Positions 41,337-50,750 are shown, counted from the stretch's first letter. The stretch: DNA of 64,000 bases from Salarchaeum japonicum_A (GCF_049705945.1 NZ_JBNAMV010000004.1:1-64000); one strand, 5' to 3'. The notes: generated by a model from the sequence alone, not told the origin. Program-made: numbers and translations.

Positions 41337-42403
41337 TCGTCGTACGTCGGCGTCCCCGACAGGCCGTGGTCGTCCATCCGTTTCGCGCGGAGGTAGCGCG
41401 CCCGATACCGGTTCGCGCCGTCGTTCACGTCCGCCTCCCGAATCTCGTCGGTGCGGCCGTCCGCGACCGCGCCGATGATGTCCTCCACCTGTTCCTTCTC
41501 GGTCGGCGTCAACTCGAACGTGTACTCCTGCTCCTCGTCGCGTTCGAGCGTGACGAACTTCCGCGCCGCCGCGACGAACAGCGAGCACGGCTCCCGGCAC
41601 GGGAACGCGCCCTCACCAGCCGGCGTGTCGATATCCGTGTCCTCGTCGTACTCCCACTCCCGGCGCTTCAGGCACTGCGAGTCCACGCAACATGCTTCGG
41701 TCGCCCACTCCAGTTGTTCGGGCGTGAGCTGGCTCACGATGCTGTAGATACCGGATTGGCGCTCCGCCGCCTCCCGGTAGTGCGTCACGTCCAGTTCGCC
41801 CTCGCGCTCGCGGTGCCAGTTCGCCACTGTCGCCGGATACACGAAGTCCACCGTCCGCATCAGCTCCTCGCCGGACAGCCCCGTGAACACCCAGCCGTGC
41901 GGGAGGCTCGGCGCCGTGGAGAGCGGCCGGTATCGGTCGTCGTCGTCGTGCTTCACCAGCTGGCGGGCGTCCAGCGGGTTCGTGTACGCCTCCAAGTCGT
42001 CCTCTTCGGCGTCCTCGTGGTGGCGGACCTCGTAGACGTGCTCGCCGCCGCGGAGACGCGCGGTAACGAGGAGTTCGCCCCACTCCCGCGTGAGGCCGTC
42101 GCCGCGGAGCGCGTCGAGGCGTTCGGGGACGGTGTCGTCGCCGTCCGCGTGCTCGACCCACCGGAGGAACGCCCGCCGCGGCGTGTCCTCGCCCGCGACC
42201 TCGTGCTGCCAGTAGTGCCAGTTCGCGACGTATTCGTTGCCGGTCGCCACGTCCCCGAGTTCGTCCGTCGACAGCCCGCGGTGGCTCTCCGCCGGCGTCT
42301 CGAACCGATAGCCGTACGTCGTGTCCTCGACGTGGAGGCCGTCGAACGCGACGCCCTCGGTGGCGGCGTCGATGAGCGCCGCGACCTGCACGGTCTCGCT
42401 CAC
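41333..42403 (-). CDS. DR2241-family protein with 4Fe-4S-type cysteines
   Basis: A 356-aa cytoplasmic protein. Near residues 240-275 is the cysteine set CCVDSQCLKRREW then FPCREPCSLFV, likely to hold an iron-sulfur cluster. DR2241-type proteins often neighbour CbiX in archaea, and here the GTG start overlaps the cbiX stop by one base (TAGTG). A role in cobalt or siroheme chemistry, such as electron transfer for ring reduction, is inferred from that link. Confidence 0.85.
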   Translation of the reverse strand: MSETVQVAALIDAATEGVAFDGLHVEDTTYGYRFETPAESHRGLSTDELGDVATGNEYVANWHYWQHEVAGEDTPRRAFLRWVEHADGDDTVPERLDALRGDGLTREWGELLVTARLRGGEHVYEVRHHEDAEEDDLEAYTNPLDARQLVKHDDDDRYRPLSTAPSLPHGWVFTGLSGEELMRTVDFVYPATVANWHREREGELDVTHYREAAERQSGIYSIVSQLTPEQLEWATEACCVDSQCLKRREWEYDEDTDIDTPAGEGAFPCREPCSLFVAAARKFVTLERDEEQEYTFELTPTEKEQVEDIIGAVADGRTDEIREADVNDGANRYRARYLRAKRMDDHGLSGTPTYDD

Positions 42404-43281
42404 TAGTCGCTCACCGCGTTCACGCCACCCGTCTCCTCGCGCACGACCGCGATGGCGCGCTCGACGTCCGCGCCGGCCTCGCCCGCGCGCTCCAAGAGTA
42501 CGTCCGCCACTAGGGGTTCCGTGCCGACCGCGCCCGCGTACCAGATGCGGTGGCCGTCCACGGTCTCGGGCACCTCCCAGCCGGTCCGGTAGTCCTCGGT
42601 GATGCCCATGTCCTCCGGGATGTCCTCCTGCGTGTGGAAGCCGTCCGCGACGAACAGCGGGACGACGACGATGTCGGGCGCGTCGAAGAACTCAGTCACG
42701 TCGTCAACTTCCGGGTCTTCGTCCATGAACACCGCCTGCACGTCGTCGAACCGCCCCATCTCGCGGATGCGGTCGGCGTGGTAGTAGATGGCCTTCGCCG
42801 AGTTCTCGTTGCGCTCCGTTCCGTGCCCGACGACCGCGAGCCCGAACCCTTCGCCCACGTCGTCGTTGCCGGTGACGGACTTCGCGCGCTGCACGATGAC
42901 GTCGCTCATCGAATCGTGCGTCCCCACCGGCCCGCAGTAGTGAATCGTCTTCCCCACGTCGGTCGCTTCGAGCGTGACGTAGTCGGCGTCCGTCCCGTCC
43001 GACTCCCAGTCCTCGACGCTCCAGTCGTCCAGACGGAGTTCGCGCGGAATCACTTGCTCCGTGAAGTACCCCTCGCTCACGAACAACGGAACGACGAACA
43101 CCTCATCGGATTCGAGCGTCCGCAGGACCTCCCGGAAGGACGGTTCCTCCTTCCAGAACGCCTCACGGACCTCGTCGAACGCTCCGGTCGCGCGAATCGT
43201 GTCCGCGTGCGTGAACGCGGGTTCGCTCGACCCCGGGTTCAGGTGCGAGCCGTGACCGACGATGACGAGCGCCTGACTCAT
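42403..43281 (-). CDS. cbiX: Sirohydrochlorin cobaltochelatase CbiX (long form)
   Basis: A 292-aa chelatase that inserts Co2+ into sirohydrochlorin for cobalamin synthesis, or Fe2+ for siroheme. It contains two tandem CbiX-like halves: the first with VIVGHGSHLNPGS and PLFVSEGYFTEQVIP, the second with AVVGHGTERNENSAKAI and PLFVADGFHTQEDIP. Metal-binding His residues are in both GHG motifs. It is coupled to the DR2241 gene. No other cobalamin gene is in the window. Confidence 0.9.
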   Translation of the reverse strand: MSQALVIVGHGSHLNPGSSEPAFTHADTIRATGAFDEVREAFWKEEPSFREVLRTLESDEVFVVPLFVSEGYFTEQVIPRELRLDDWSVEDWESDGTDADYVTLEATDVGKTIHYCGPVGTHDSMSDVIVQRAKSVTGNDDVGEGFGLAVVGHGTERNENSAKAIYYHADRIREMGRFDDVQAVFMDEDPEVDDVTEFFDAPDIVVVPLFVADGFHTQEDIPEDMGITEDYRTGWEVPETVDGHRIWYAGAVGTEPLVADVLLERAGEAGADVERAIAVVREETGGVNAVSD

Positions 43282-43381
43282 ACACGAAGACAGGGCCGCG
43301 TCGACCTTAGTGACTTCGCAACCGTCGGGCGTTCCCGAGACACGGGAAGGCTTTTCGTCGCGCCGCGACTCCCCTCGCTCG

Positions 43382-43876
43382 ATGGCTTCGCTCGCGGAAC
43401 GAACCCGGGACGCGGTGGACGCGCGTCCGTTCCTCCGGACGGCGCTTGCGGCCGGCGTGGTGAACTACGCCGCCGCCGCCCGCCTGCTCGACGTGGACGG
43501 CGAGGAGGACGCCGTGGCGACCGCGCTCCGCCGGCACGCCGACGACATCACGTACGAGACGACGCGCGCCGACGCGACGGTGACGATGGAGAGCGGCCTC
43601 GGCGAGAGCGACACGGGATTGCTCTCGGTGAACGACACTGCGTACGCGTCGGGCGCGGGGTCGCTGACCGGCGTCGTCGCCACCGGGGACGTGGACGCCC
43701 GCGCGCTCGCGTCGGTGATCGGACGCCTCGACGCCGCGGGTATCGCGCCCGAGGCCGCCGGCTACACCACTCACTCGCTCGTCGTCGTGGTCGACCGCCG
43801 GGACGGCCCGAACGCGCTCCGGGCGGTGGAGGGCGCGCTCGACGCGGTCGCGCGCGCGGGTTCTGACAACGCCTGA
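43382..43876 (+). CDS. Conserved haloarchaeal protein, DUF7523-like
   Basis: A 164-aa protein starting MASLAERTRDAVDARPFLRT. An N-terminal helical, HTH-like region (RTALAAGVVNYAAAARLL) is followed by an ACT-like domain (GLLSVNDTAYASGAGSLTGVV then HSLVVVVDRRDGPNALRAVE). The pattern suggests ligand-controlled regulation, by inference. The family name is from memory. The ATG at 43382 was preferred over 43310, which would begin inside the cbiX promoter. Confidence 0.78.
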   Translation: MASLAERTRDAVDARPFLRTALAAGVVNYAAAARLLDVDGEEDAVATALRRHADDITYETTRADATVTMESGLGESDTGLLSVNDTAYASGAGSLTGVVATGDVDARALASVIGRLDAAGIAPEAAGYTTHSLVVVVDRRDGPNALRAVEGALDAVARAGSDNA

Positions 43877-43920
43877 CGCGTATTCGGTGATTTAAGACCG
43901 GGGCCGGCGTACGCCCGTGC

Positions 43921-45399
43921 ATGACGCTCCACGTGACGAACACGCTCTCCGGGGAGAAAGAAGAATTCGAACCTCAGGACCCCGAGGACGTGCTTCTCTA
44001 CTACTGCGGACTCACCACGTCGGACCCGCCGCACCTCGGGCACGCGCGCTCGTGGGTGCACGTCGACGTGATGCACCGCTGGCTCGAACACCTCGGTTAC
44101 GACGTGCGACACGTCGAGAACTTCACGGACGTGAACGAGAAAATCGTCGCGCGGGTCGGCGAGCAGGGCGACGACGAGAACGACGTAGCGACCCACTACA
44201 TCCGGGAGATAATCGAGTCGATGCGCGGCCTGAACCTCAAGCGCGCCGAAGTCTACCCCCGGGTCTCCGAACACGTCCCCGAAATCGTCGACCTCGTGGA
44301 GACGCTCGTCGAGCGAGGGTACGCGTACGAGTCGAACGGCTCCGTCTACTTCGACGTGACCTCGTTCGAGGAGTACGGGAAACTCTCCAACCAGCGACTG
44401 GACGACATCGAGGAACAGGGCCAGGAGGACGAGCTGTCGGAGAAACGGCATCCGGCGGACTTCGCGCTCTGGAAGGCGGGCGGCGTCTCCGCGGACGCGG
44501 TCGCCGAACACCGCGGGGACGAGCACTCGGGCACGCCCGCGCACCCCGAGGGACAGACGTGGGAGTCGCCGTGGAGCGAGGGGCGTCCCGGCTGGCACAT
44601 CGAGTGCTCCGCGATGAGCATGACCCACCTCGGCGAGACGCTCGACCTCCACGTCGGCGGCCGCGATTTGGTGTTCCCCCACCACGAGAACGAGATCGCG
44701 CAGTCGGAAGCCGCGACGGGCGAGCAGTTCGCGAACTACTGGCTGCACTGCGCGCTCTTCGAAATCGGCGACGAGAAGATGAGTTCGAGCCTCCGGAACT
44801 TCATCACCGCCGCGGACGCCATCGAGCGCTTCGGCGCGAACGTGGTGCGGACGTTCCTCGTCTCCGGCACCTACAACAGTCGACAGACGTACAGCGAGGC
44901 CGCCATCGACGAGGCGGAGGAGCGCTGGGAGCGCCTCTCCCGGGCGTACGACCGCGCTGTCGACGCCGCGGACAGCCCGGACGCGTACGCGACGCGGACA
45001 GACGAAAACCTCCGGAACGCCGTCGAGACCGCGCGTGAGGACTTCGCGGCGGCGATGAATGACGACTTCAACACCCGGGAGGCGCTGAGCGCGCTCGGCG
45101 ACGTGGCGTCCGCCGTGAACGCCCACGTGGACGCCACCGACGAGTACGACTACGCGGGCCTCCGCGAGGCCATCGAGGCGTTCGACGACCTCGGCGGCGG
45201 CGTGCTCGGCCTCCAGTTCGAGACCGTTACCGCCGGGAACGCAGACCTCGCCGGCGACCTCGTCGAACTCGTCCTCGACCTCCGCGAGGACGCACGCGAG
45301 ACTGGCGAGTACGAACGCGCGGACGCCCTCCGGGACGGCCTCGAAGCGCTCGGCGTCACCGTCGAGGACACCGACGACGGCCCCACGTACCGTCTCTGA
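43921..45399 (+). CDS. cysS: Cysteinyl-tRNA synthetase
   Basis: A 492-aa class I synthetase. The HIGH motif is HLGHARS (residues 38-44), zinc ligands include Cys29 and the GWHIECSAM Cys, and KMSKS is seen as EKMSSSLRNF. The C-terminal helical DALR-like part (REDARETGEYERADALRDGL) is normal. Two insertions rich in Asp/Glu reflect halophily. It charges tRNA-Cys; so this archaeon does not depend only on the SepRS/SepCysS route. Confidence 0.96.
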   Translation: MTLHVTNTLSGEKEEFEPQDPEDVLLYYCGLTTSDPPHLGHARSWVHVDVMHRWLEHLGYDVRHVENFTDVNEKIVARVGEQGDDENDVATHYIREIIESMRGLNLKRAEVYPRVSEHVPEIVDLVETLVERGYAYESNGSVYFDVTSFEEYGKLSNQRLDDIEEQGQEDELSEKRHPADFALWKAGGVSADAVAEHRGDEHSGTPAHPEGQTWESPWSEGRPGWHIECSAMSMTHLGETLDLHVGGRDLVFPHHENEIAQSEAATGEQFANYWLHCALFEIGDEKMSSSLRNFITAADAIERFGANVVRTFLVSGTYNSRQTYSEAAIDEAEERWERLSRAYDRAVDAADSPDAYATRTDENLRNAVETAREDFAAAMNDDFNTREALSALGDVASAVNAHVDATDEYDYAGLREAIEAFDDLGGGVLGLQFETVTAGNADLAGDLVELVLDLREDARETGEYERADALRDGLEALGVTVEDTDDGPTYRL

Positions 45400-45444
45400 C
45401 ACGTAGCCACCGTCTTTATCCCGTCTTCGAGCCAACGGAACCCT

Positions 45445-46077
45445 ATGTCACGACGAACAGCGGTCGCAGTCGCGCTCGCCGCGCTCGTGCTCGCGAGCGG
45501 CTGTCTCGGATTCCTCAGCGGACCCGTGACGTTCAGCGCGAACCAGGTCACGGTCGAGGACTCGACGCTCGAATCCTCCGGCTACGAGGAAGTCAGCGTC
45601 GAGGAGATGCAGGTGAACCGGACCTTCGAAGCGGCCGGCCAGTCGAAGACCGTCGAGATAACGAACTGGGTCGCCCAGTACGAGAAACAGGTGAGCGTGC
45701 TCGGCGTCGAACGACGCGCCGCCGTGTTCGGGACGTTCTCCTCGCCCGAGGTGAGCGTGCTCGGGCAGAGCTTCAATCCCCTCAACGACTACGACAACCG
45801 CGAACTCGTTCAGCTCATCCAGCAGCAGTACGGCACCATCAGCGACCTCACGGCGGTGTCGAACACGACGCTGAGCGTGCTCGGGCACAGCACGACCGTG
45901 ACGAAGTTCTCCGGCACGGCGAACTTCGACGGGCAGAGCATCGACGTGTTCGTGCACGTCACGAAGGTGAACGACGGCGGTGACATCGTCGCCGCAGTCG
46001 GCGTCTACCCCCAGCAGTTGGACGGCGAGGAAGAGCACGTGGTGACGCTCCTCCAGAACCTCGAACACGCCTCCTAA
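45445..46077 (+). CDS. Lipoprotein, DUF6517-like
   Basis: A 210-aa exported protein. MSRRTAVAVALAALVLASGC is a signal with lipobox LASGC (Cys at 20). The mature part is beta-rich with YEEVSVEEMQVNRTFEAAG and a short repeated VSVLG motif (four occurrences). DUF6517 is recalled as a haloarchaeal lipoprotein family of unknown role. TTTATCCCG (45413-45421) is a TATA at leaderless distance. Confidence 0.83.
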   Translation: MSRRTAVAVALAALVLASGCLGFLSGPVTFSANQVTVEDSTLESSGYEEVSVEEMQVNRTFEAAGQSKTVEITNWVAQYEKQVSVLGVERRAAVFGTFSSPEVSVLGQSFNPLNDYDNRELVQLIQQQYGTISDLTAVSNTTLSVLGHSTTVTKFSGTANFDGQSIDVFVHVTKVNDGGDIVAAVGVYPQQLDGEEEHVVTLLQNLEHAS

Positions 46078-46114
46078 CGCGAAGGCTTTTTTCGACATCC
46101 CGAGACGAGTCGGT

Positions 46115-46282
46115 ATGGACAGCGTTCGCACGGCCGGGAGTCTGCTGACCGCTCTCTCCCTCCTCGCGTACGTAGTCGGCGTCCTCCAGCCGTATCCGGG
46201 ACGCGCCCTCTCCATCACCGGCGTGATGGTCGGCGTGACGCTCGCCGCCGTCGGCCGCCCGACCCGGGGTGAGTCGCCGTGA
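46115..46282 (+). CDS. 55-aa small membrane protein upstream of corA
   Basis: Reads MDSVRTAGSLLTALSLLAYV, then GVLQPYPGRALSITGVMVG and ends GRPTRGESP: two short hydrophobic helices around a Pro-rich turn. GCTTTTTTCG (46084-46093) gives a TATA-like element about 25 bases upstream. Its stop overlaps the corA GTG (GTGA, 46279-46282). It is probably an accessory peptide of the transporter or just a co-transcribed membrane microprotein. Confidence 0.7.
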   Translation: MDSVRTAGSLLTALSLLAYVVGVLQPYPGRALSITGVMVGVTLAAVGRPTRGESP

Positions 46283-47247
46283 CCGTGAACGCCATCGTCT
46301 ACACGGACGCGGGCGTCACCGCCTACGACGACATCGAGACCGCGAAGGCCGCGCAGGGAACGACGTGGATTCGCGCCGACAGCCCCGCCCCCGACGAACT
46401 CGACGCCGTCCGGGAGGCCTGCGGGATTCACTCGCTCGCCGTCGAGGACGTGCAGAACGGCGTCCGCCCGAAGACGGAGGAGTTCGACACGCACACGTTC
46501 CTCCTCGTCACGGACGCCCGGTTCCGCGCGGGCGAGACGACGTTCGACCAGGAACTCGACACCCGACCCGTCGGCGTGTTCGTCGGCACCGACTGGGTGG
46601 TGACGCTCACCAACGGCGACGTCGACGCCATCGACGCCACCTGGGACGCCGTCCAGCGCGAGGACGGCCGAATTCTCGGCCGCGGCCCCGATTTCACGGC
46701 GTACCGCGTGCTCGACCGCGTCGTCGACGACTACTTCGCGCTGCTCGACGGCATCGAGGACCGCATCGAAGCCATCGAGGGCGAAATCGTCGAAGCCGCC
46801 CGCAGCGACCTCCTCGAAGATATCAACGAGGTGCGCCGTGAACTTCTCGCCGTCCGGAAACTCCTCTGGCCGACCCGGGACGCCATCAGCGGGTTCGCGC
46901 GCGGCGACCCGCCCGAAGTCGCCGTGGAGACCGAGAAGTACTACCGGGACGTGTACGACCACGTTGTCCAGCAAGTCGATCTCGTGGAGACCTACCGCGA
47001 CCTCGCGTCGAGCTCGCGCGACATCTACCTGAACGCGCTCAGCCAGTCGACGAACGAGGTGATGAAACGACTCACCGTCGTCGCGACCATCGTCCTCCCC
47101 CTGACGTTCGTCGTCGGCGTCTACGGCATGAACTTCGAGACGATGCCCGAACTCGGCTGGCCGTACGCCTACCACGCGACCCTCCTCGGTATGGGCTTGC
47201 TCTCCGTCATCCTCGTCTGGTACTTCCGCGAGCAGGACTGGCTATAG
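46279..47247 (+). CDS. corA: CorA-family magnesium/cobalt channel
   Basis: A 322-aa pentameric divalent cation channel. The signature YGMNFETMPE follows the first of two C-terminal transmembrane helices (about 275-296 and 300-318); the cytoplasmic funnel (residues 1-270) carries long helices such as VDYYFALLDGIEDRIEAIE. The GTG start overlaps the small upstream gene. It converges on the TctA-like permease, overlapping it by six bases. Confidence 0.94.
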   Translation: MTVNAIVYTDAGVTAYDDIETAKAAQGTTWIRADSPAPDELDAVREACGIHSLAVEDVQNGVRPKTEEFDTHTFLLVTDARFRAGETTFDQELDTRPVGVFVGTDWVVTLTNGDVDAIDATWDAVQREDGRILGRGPDFTAYRVLDRVVDDYFALLDGIEDRIEAIEGEIVEAARSDLLEDINEVRRELLAVRKLLWPTRDAISGFARGDPPEVAVETEKYYRDVYDHVVQQVDLVETYRDLASSSRDIYLNALSQSTNEVMKRLTVVATIVLPLTFVVGVYGMNFETMPELGWPYAYHATLLGMGLLSVILVWYFREQDWL

Positions 47248-48480
47248 GGCGAGCGGAACGAGCAGCACGCCCATCAGGCACGTGCGGCGCGCGCCGAACC
47301 ATACGGGCAGATGTCCGAGCAGACTTGCAGCCGCGAGTACGGCCACGCCGAACGCGCCCGAGAGCACGTACGTAAGCGACGCGACGAGCACGAGAACGGC
47401 GGCGACGACGCGCCGGTGGTCCATATCCCCGACCACGCGGAGGTAGGTATCGCCGACCGTGACGACGAGACAGACCGCGATAGCGGCCGCGAGCGCGACC
47501 GCGAGCAGGAACACGGGAAGGTCGAGCGGTGCGCCCGACCGGTCGAGCGCCACCAGCACGCCCGTGTGCGGCGCGCCGAGCGACACGAACGCGTAGAGAG
47601 CAAAGATGGTGTTCGAGGTGTTGACGCCGCTGGTGGCGACGACGTACGCGCGGTCCGGGTTCTCGCGGCGCGGGAGCACGCCGAGCGCGGCGGTGGCGGC
47701 GATGGCGCTCGACACGCCAGAGACGTACGCGACCGCCGCGCCCGCGAGTGAGCCTGCGAGCGCGGACACGCCGACGTTGCGCGGCGTCGACTCGACAATC
47801 GCGTCACCCTGTTCGGGGACGCCCGCGCCGTGGAGCGCGGCGAGCAACACCGGCACGCCGAACAACCCCGCGAAGAGCGGGAGGAGCACGTCGCCGTCGC
47901 CGAGCGGCGCGGCGAGCGTGGCGTCCAGCACGAGAACCCCCAGCAGGCCGGACAGCGTAACGCCGAGCGCAGCGCCGACCCGCGCGAGAGGCGTGCGTTC
48001 GCTCGCGACGAGCGCGCACGCGACCCCAGCGAGCACGAGCGGCAGGTGCGCGTCCAGCCACGGACTGACGTACCGCATCCCCATCGTCACCGGGACGCCG
48101 AGCACGAACGCGAGCGCGACCGCGGTCGCGCTCCCGAGCGCGGACAACCGGAGTGCTTCGCGGCCGCGGCCCGCGAGCACGAGACGATGTCCCGGGAGTG
48201 CGGTGACGGCCATCGCGGCGTCCGGCACGCCGAGCGCGAGCGCCGGCACGATGTCGAGGAAGGAGTGCGTCACGCCCGCCGCGAGCACGACCACACCGAC
48301 GAGCACCGGGTCGCCCGGGACTTCGCTCGCGAGCGCTGCGAGCAAGACGGCGAGCGTGTTCACGTGCAAGCCCGGCGTCAACCCCGAGAGCGTGCCGAGG
48401 AGGACGCCGCAGAGCGCGGCGGCGAGCACGCTCCCGGCGAGCGCAGGGTCGACGAGCACACGCAAGCCTTCCAGCATCAC
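47242..48480 (-). CDS. Tripartite tricarboxylate transporter TctA-like permease
   Basis: A 412-aa protein with about eleven hydrophobic helices. The TctA/DUF112 signature GTLSGLTPGLHVNTLAVLL (about residues 28-46) is clear, and a second GVNTSNTIFALYAF is typical of the second half. Haloarchaeal and archaeal members often lack TctB and TctC partners, as here, so the substrate is open. The start is one of two adjacent ATGs. Confidence 0.85.
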   Translation of the reverse strand: MMLEGLRVLVDPALAGSVLAAALCGVLLGTLSGLTPGLHVNTLAVLLAALASEVPGDPVLVGVVVLAAGVTHSFLDIVPALALGVPDAAMAVTALPGHRLVLAGRGREALRLSALGSATAVALAFVLGVPVTMGMRYVSPWLDAHLPLVLAGVACALVASERTPLARVGAALGVTLSGLLGVLVLDATLAAPLGDGDVLLPLFAGLFGVPVLLAALHGAGVPEQGDAIVESTPRNVGVSALAGSLAGAAVAYVSGVSSAIAATAALGVLPRRENPDRAYVVATSGVNTSNTIFALYAFVSLGAPHTGVLVALDRSGAPLDLPVFLLAVALAAAIAVCLVVTVGDTYLRVVGDMDHRRVVAAVLVLVASLTYVLSGAFGVAVLAAASLLGHLPVWFGARRTCLMGVLLVPLAL

Positions 48481-48566
48481 CCACCGCTGGCCGCCCGTTC
48501 GTACTTGAACCTACGCGCGGCTCTCCGGCGTGCGTCGAAAGAAAGAACGTGAGTTACGGGACGAAC

Positions 48567-48905
48567 TTAGCCGAAGAGGTCGCCGAGACCCTCGCCGCTG
48601 GCCTCTTCGTCCTCTTCTTCCGCTTCGTCTTCCTCGGCCTCGGCCTCGTCGGCCTCCTCCTCGGACTCGTCCTCGTCCGCGCTACTCTCGTCGGATCCAC
48701 CGGCGGCCGCGCCGCCCGCGGCGGGCGCTGCGGCGGCCGTCTCGATGGCTTCCTCGATGTCGACGTCCTCCAGCGCGGCGACGAGCGCCTTAACGCGGGA
48801 TTCCTCGACGTCGACGCCGGCCGCTTCGAGGACCGACGTGAGGTTGTCTTCGTTGATCTCCTCGCCCGATTCGTTCAGGATGAGTGCTGCGTAAACGTAC
48901 TCCAT
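48567..48905 (-). CDS. rpl12: 50S ribosomal protein P1 (archaeal L12)
   Basis: A 112-aa stalk protein. MEYVYAALILNESGEEINED is the dimerisation domain that binds L10, then an Ala/Gly/acidic hinge, and the C-terminal EASGEGLGDLFG tail that recruits translation GTPases. Last of rpl1-rpl10-rpl12. T-rich GTTCTTTCTTTCG on the reverse strand downstream may end transcription. Confidence 0.96.
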   Translation of the reverse strand: MEYVYAALILNESGEEINEDNLTSVLEAAGVDVEESRVKALVAALEDVDIEEAIETAAAAPAAGGAAAGGSDESSADEDESEEEADEAEAEEDEAEEEDEEASGEGLGDLFG

Positions 48906-48907
48906 TA

Positions 48908-49951
48908 TTAGTCACCAAACATGTTTCCGAGACCTTCGGCGCCGGACTCGTCGTCCTCGTCCTCGCTGGAGTCGCCTTCCTCGGATTCCGCTTCTTCAGT
49001 AGCCTGTTCGTCCTCGTCTTCGTCCTCGGTCTCCTCGACCGTGGACTGCTCGACTTCGACGCCACGGAGTTCCTCCGGGAGCGCCTCGTCGTCGTCGATC
49101 TGCGCCGCGAGCGCACGCACCTGTGCGTCCGCCTTCGCGACGAGGTCGTCCGCGAGCTCGGGGCTCTCGACGGCCGCGTGGATGCCGAGGCTCTTCGCCT
49201 CGCCGGCGGCCTTCGCGAGCATCGTCGGCGCGGTCTGCGCCGTCGGGTACTCCGCGTTGATGGAGAGGTTCCGAGCGGCGGCCGCGGCGGACTGGATGTC
49301 CGCGCGGTACTCGTCCACGTCGATGGCGAGCTCGTCGGGCATGAACAGCACGCCCTCGGAGTACACCGCGCGGAGGTCGAGACCGACTTCCTTCGGCTCG
49401 ATACCGAGCTCGGAGAGGACGTTCGCGACGTCGTCGCTGACGACCTCGCCTTCCTCCACGACCACGGAGTCGGAGAGCACCTGAATGGAGCCCTCCTGAA
49501 TCCGCGCGTCGGCACCAATCTGCTGGAGTTCGCCGACGAACGGACCCGGGTCGACGCCCGTGTCGCCCTCCGGGATGACGATGTCGTTCGGCGCGACTTC
49601 GCCAGCGTTGATGGGCGCGGGGGTCTTCGAGGCTTCGAGCTGCTTGAACAGCCCGAACGGGTTGTCGTTCGTTCCGACGAGCCCGACCTGATTGCTCACG
49701 TACTCCGTGAGGTCTTCGAGGCCGCTGTCCACCTCGTCGAGCGCACGCACGAGCAAGGTGTTCCGGCTCATGCGGAGTTCGGCGCTCCCGTGGAGCGCGC
49801 GACGCATGTCCTGGAGCTGTCGGCTCGGGATACCGGCGACGTTCACGACGCCGATGCTGTCGTAGGACTCGATGAGGTCGACGAGCGCGTCGACCTCTTC
49901 CTGCTTCCACTCCGGAACCTTGTCCGTGGTTCGCTCAGTTTCTGCGGACAT
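48908..49951 (-). CDS. rpl10: 50S ribosomal protein L10 (P0)
   Basis: A 347-aa base of the ribosomal stalk. The N-terminal rRNA-binding domain (TDKVPEWKQEEVDALVDL, LHGSAELRMSRNTLLVRAL) and the archaeal insertion are present; the C-terminus has helices that bind L12 dimers and the acidic ESGAEGLGNMFGD tail shared with P1. It starts directly at the rpl1 stop and ends two bases before rpl12. Confidence 0.96.
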   Translation of the reverse strand: MSAETERTTDKVPEWKQEEVDALVDLIESYDSIGVVNVAGIPSRQLQDMRRALHGSAELRMSRNTLLVRALDEVDSGLEDLTEYVSNQVGLVGTNDNPFGLFKQLEASKTPAPINAGEVAPNDIVIPEGDTGVDPGPFVGELQQIGADARIQEGSIQVLSDSVVVEEGEVVSDDVANVLSELGIEPKEVGLDLRAVYSEGVLFMPDELAIDVDEYRADIQSAAAAARNLSINAEYPTAQTAPTMLAKAAGEAKSLGIHAAVESPELADDLVAKADAQVRALAAQIDDDEALPEELRGVEVEQSTVEETEDEDEDEQATEEAESEEGDSSEDEDDESGAEGLGNMFGD

Positions 49952-50587
49952 TTAGGCCACCTCGACGGACGGCCCCATCGTGGTCTTCACGTAGATGGAG
50001 TCCACGTTCAGTGGGCCTTTCTCGAGCGTTGCGTGCAGTCGACGCACGATAACGTCGATGTTGTCCGCGATGTCTTCCGGCGTCATATCCTCGGCACCCA
50101 CGCGGGTGTGGAAGGTGCGCCGGTCGCGCGAACGCAGCTGCACGGTGTTCTTCATGCGATTTACGGTCTCGACAACGTCGTCGTCGGGCTGAAGCGGGGT
50201 CGGCATCTTCCCGCGCGGACCGAGCACAGTACCGAGGTAGCGACCGATGTCCTGCATCATGGACGCTTCGGCGACGAAGAAGTCGGTTTCGTCGGCGAGG
50301 TCCTTCGCAGCGTCATCGTCGTCCCCGAGGTCGGAGAGCTCGTCCCCGCTGAGCACGTCGTCGGCGACGTCCTCGGCGCGAACGGCGGTCTCGCCCTCGG
50401 CGAATACCACGATCTGTGTCTCCTGTCCGGTTCCCGACGGCAGCACGACGCTCTCGTCGACACGATTCGACGGGTCGTTGAGGTCTAGGTCTCGAAGGTT
50501 CACGGCGAGGTCCACCGTCTCGCGGAAATTCCGCTCAGGGGCCTCGTCGATCGCTTGAGAGACTGCCTCGTCTATGTCATCTGCCAT
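49952..50587 (-). CDS. rpl1: 50S ribosomal protein L1
   Basis: A 211-aa protein of the mobile L1 stalk that helps release deacylated tRNA. Segments ERNFRETVDLAVNLRDLDLN and GPRGKMPTPLQPDDDV are diagnostic. Unlike most genes here it has a full Shine-Dalgarno GGAGGTGA (50591-50598, reverse strand), consistent with a leadered mRNA. L1 autoregulates its operon in archaea by binding its mRNA leader. Confidence 0.96.
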   Translation of the reverse strand: MADDIDEAVSQAIDEAPERNFRETVDLAVNLRDLDLNDPSNRVDESVVLPSGTGQETQIVVFAEGETAVRAEDVADDVLSGDELSDLGDDDDAAKDLADETDFFVAEASMMQDIGRYLGTVLGPRGKMPTPLQPDDDVVETVNRMKNTVQLRSRDRRTFHTRVGAEDMTPEDIADNIDVIVRRLHATLEKGPLNVDSIYVKTTMGPSVEVA

Positions 50588-50596
50588 CTTTCACCT

Positions 50597-50634
50597 CCGT
50601 AGTGTACGTGCCCCCTCTCGGGGAGCTCCTACGG
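50597..50634 (-). promoter_or_regulatory. Structured mRNA leader of rpl1, candidate L1-binding site
   Basis: On the reverse strand CCGTAG (50634-50629) pairs with CTACGG (50602-50597), enclosing an inner CCCC/GGGG helix with loop GAGA. The closing strand touches the Shine-Dalgarno sequence. Further upstream ACAGGC-TAC-GCCTGT (50644-50658) forms a separate hairpin. Archaeal L1 represses translation by binding such a leader element. Confidence 0.6.
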
Positions 50635-50750
50635 GTCAGTGAAACAGGCTACGCCTGTCTCGTCTCGAAAAACGACCATGCCGCACTTAAGGCCGTCGTT
50701 ACGCGAGAAGCAGGCGGAGGATTCACCCGTGCGGAACGCCGAACGGGCCC

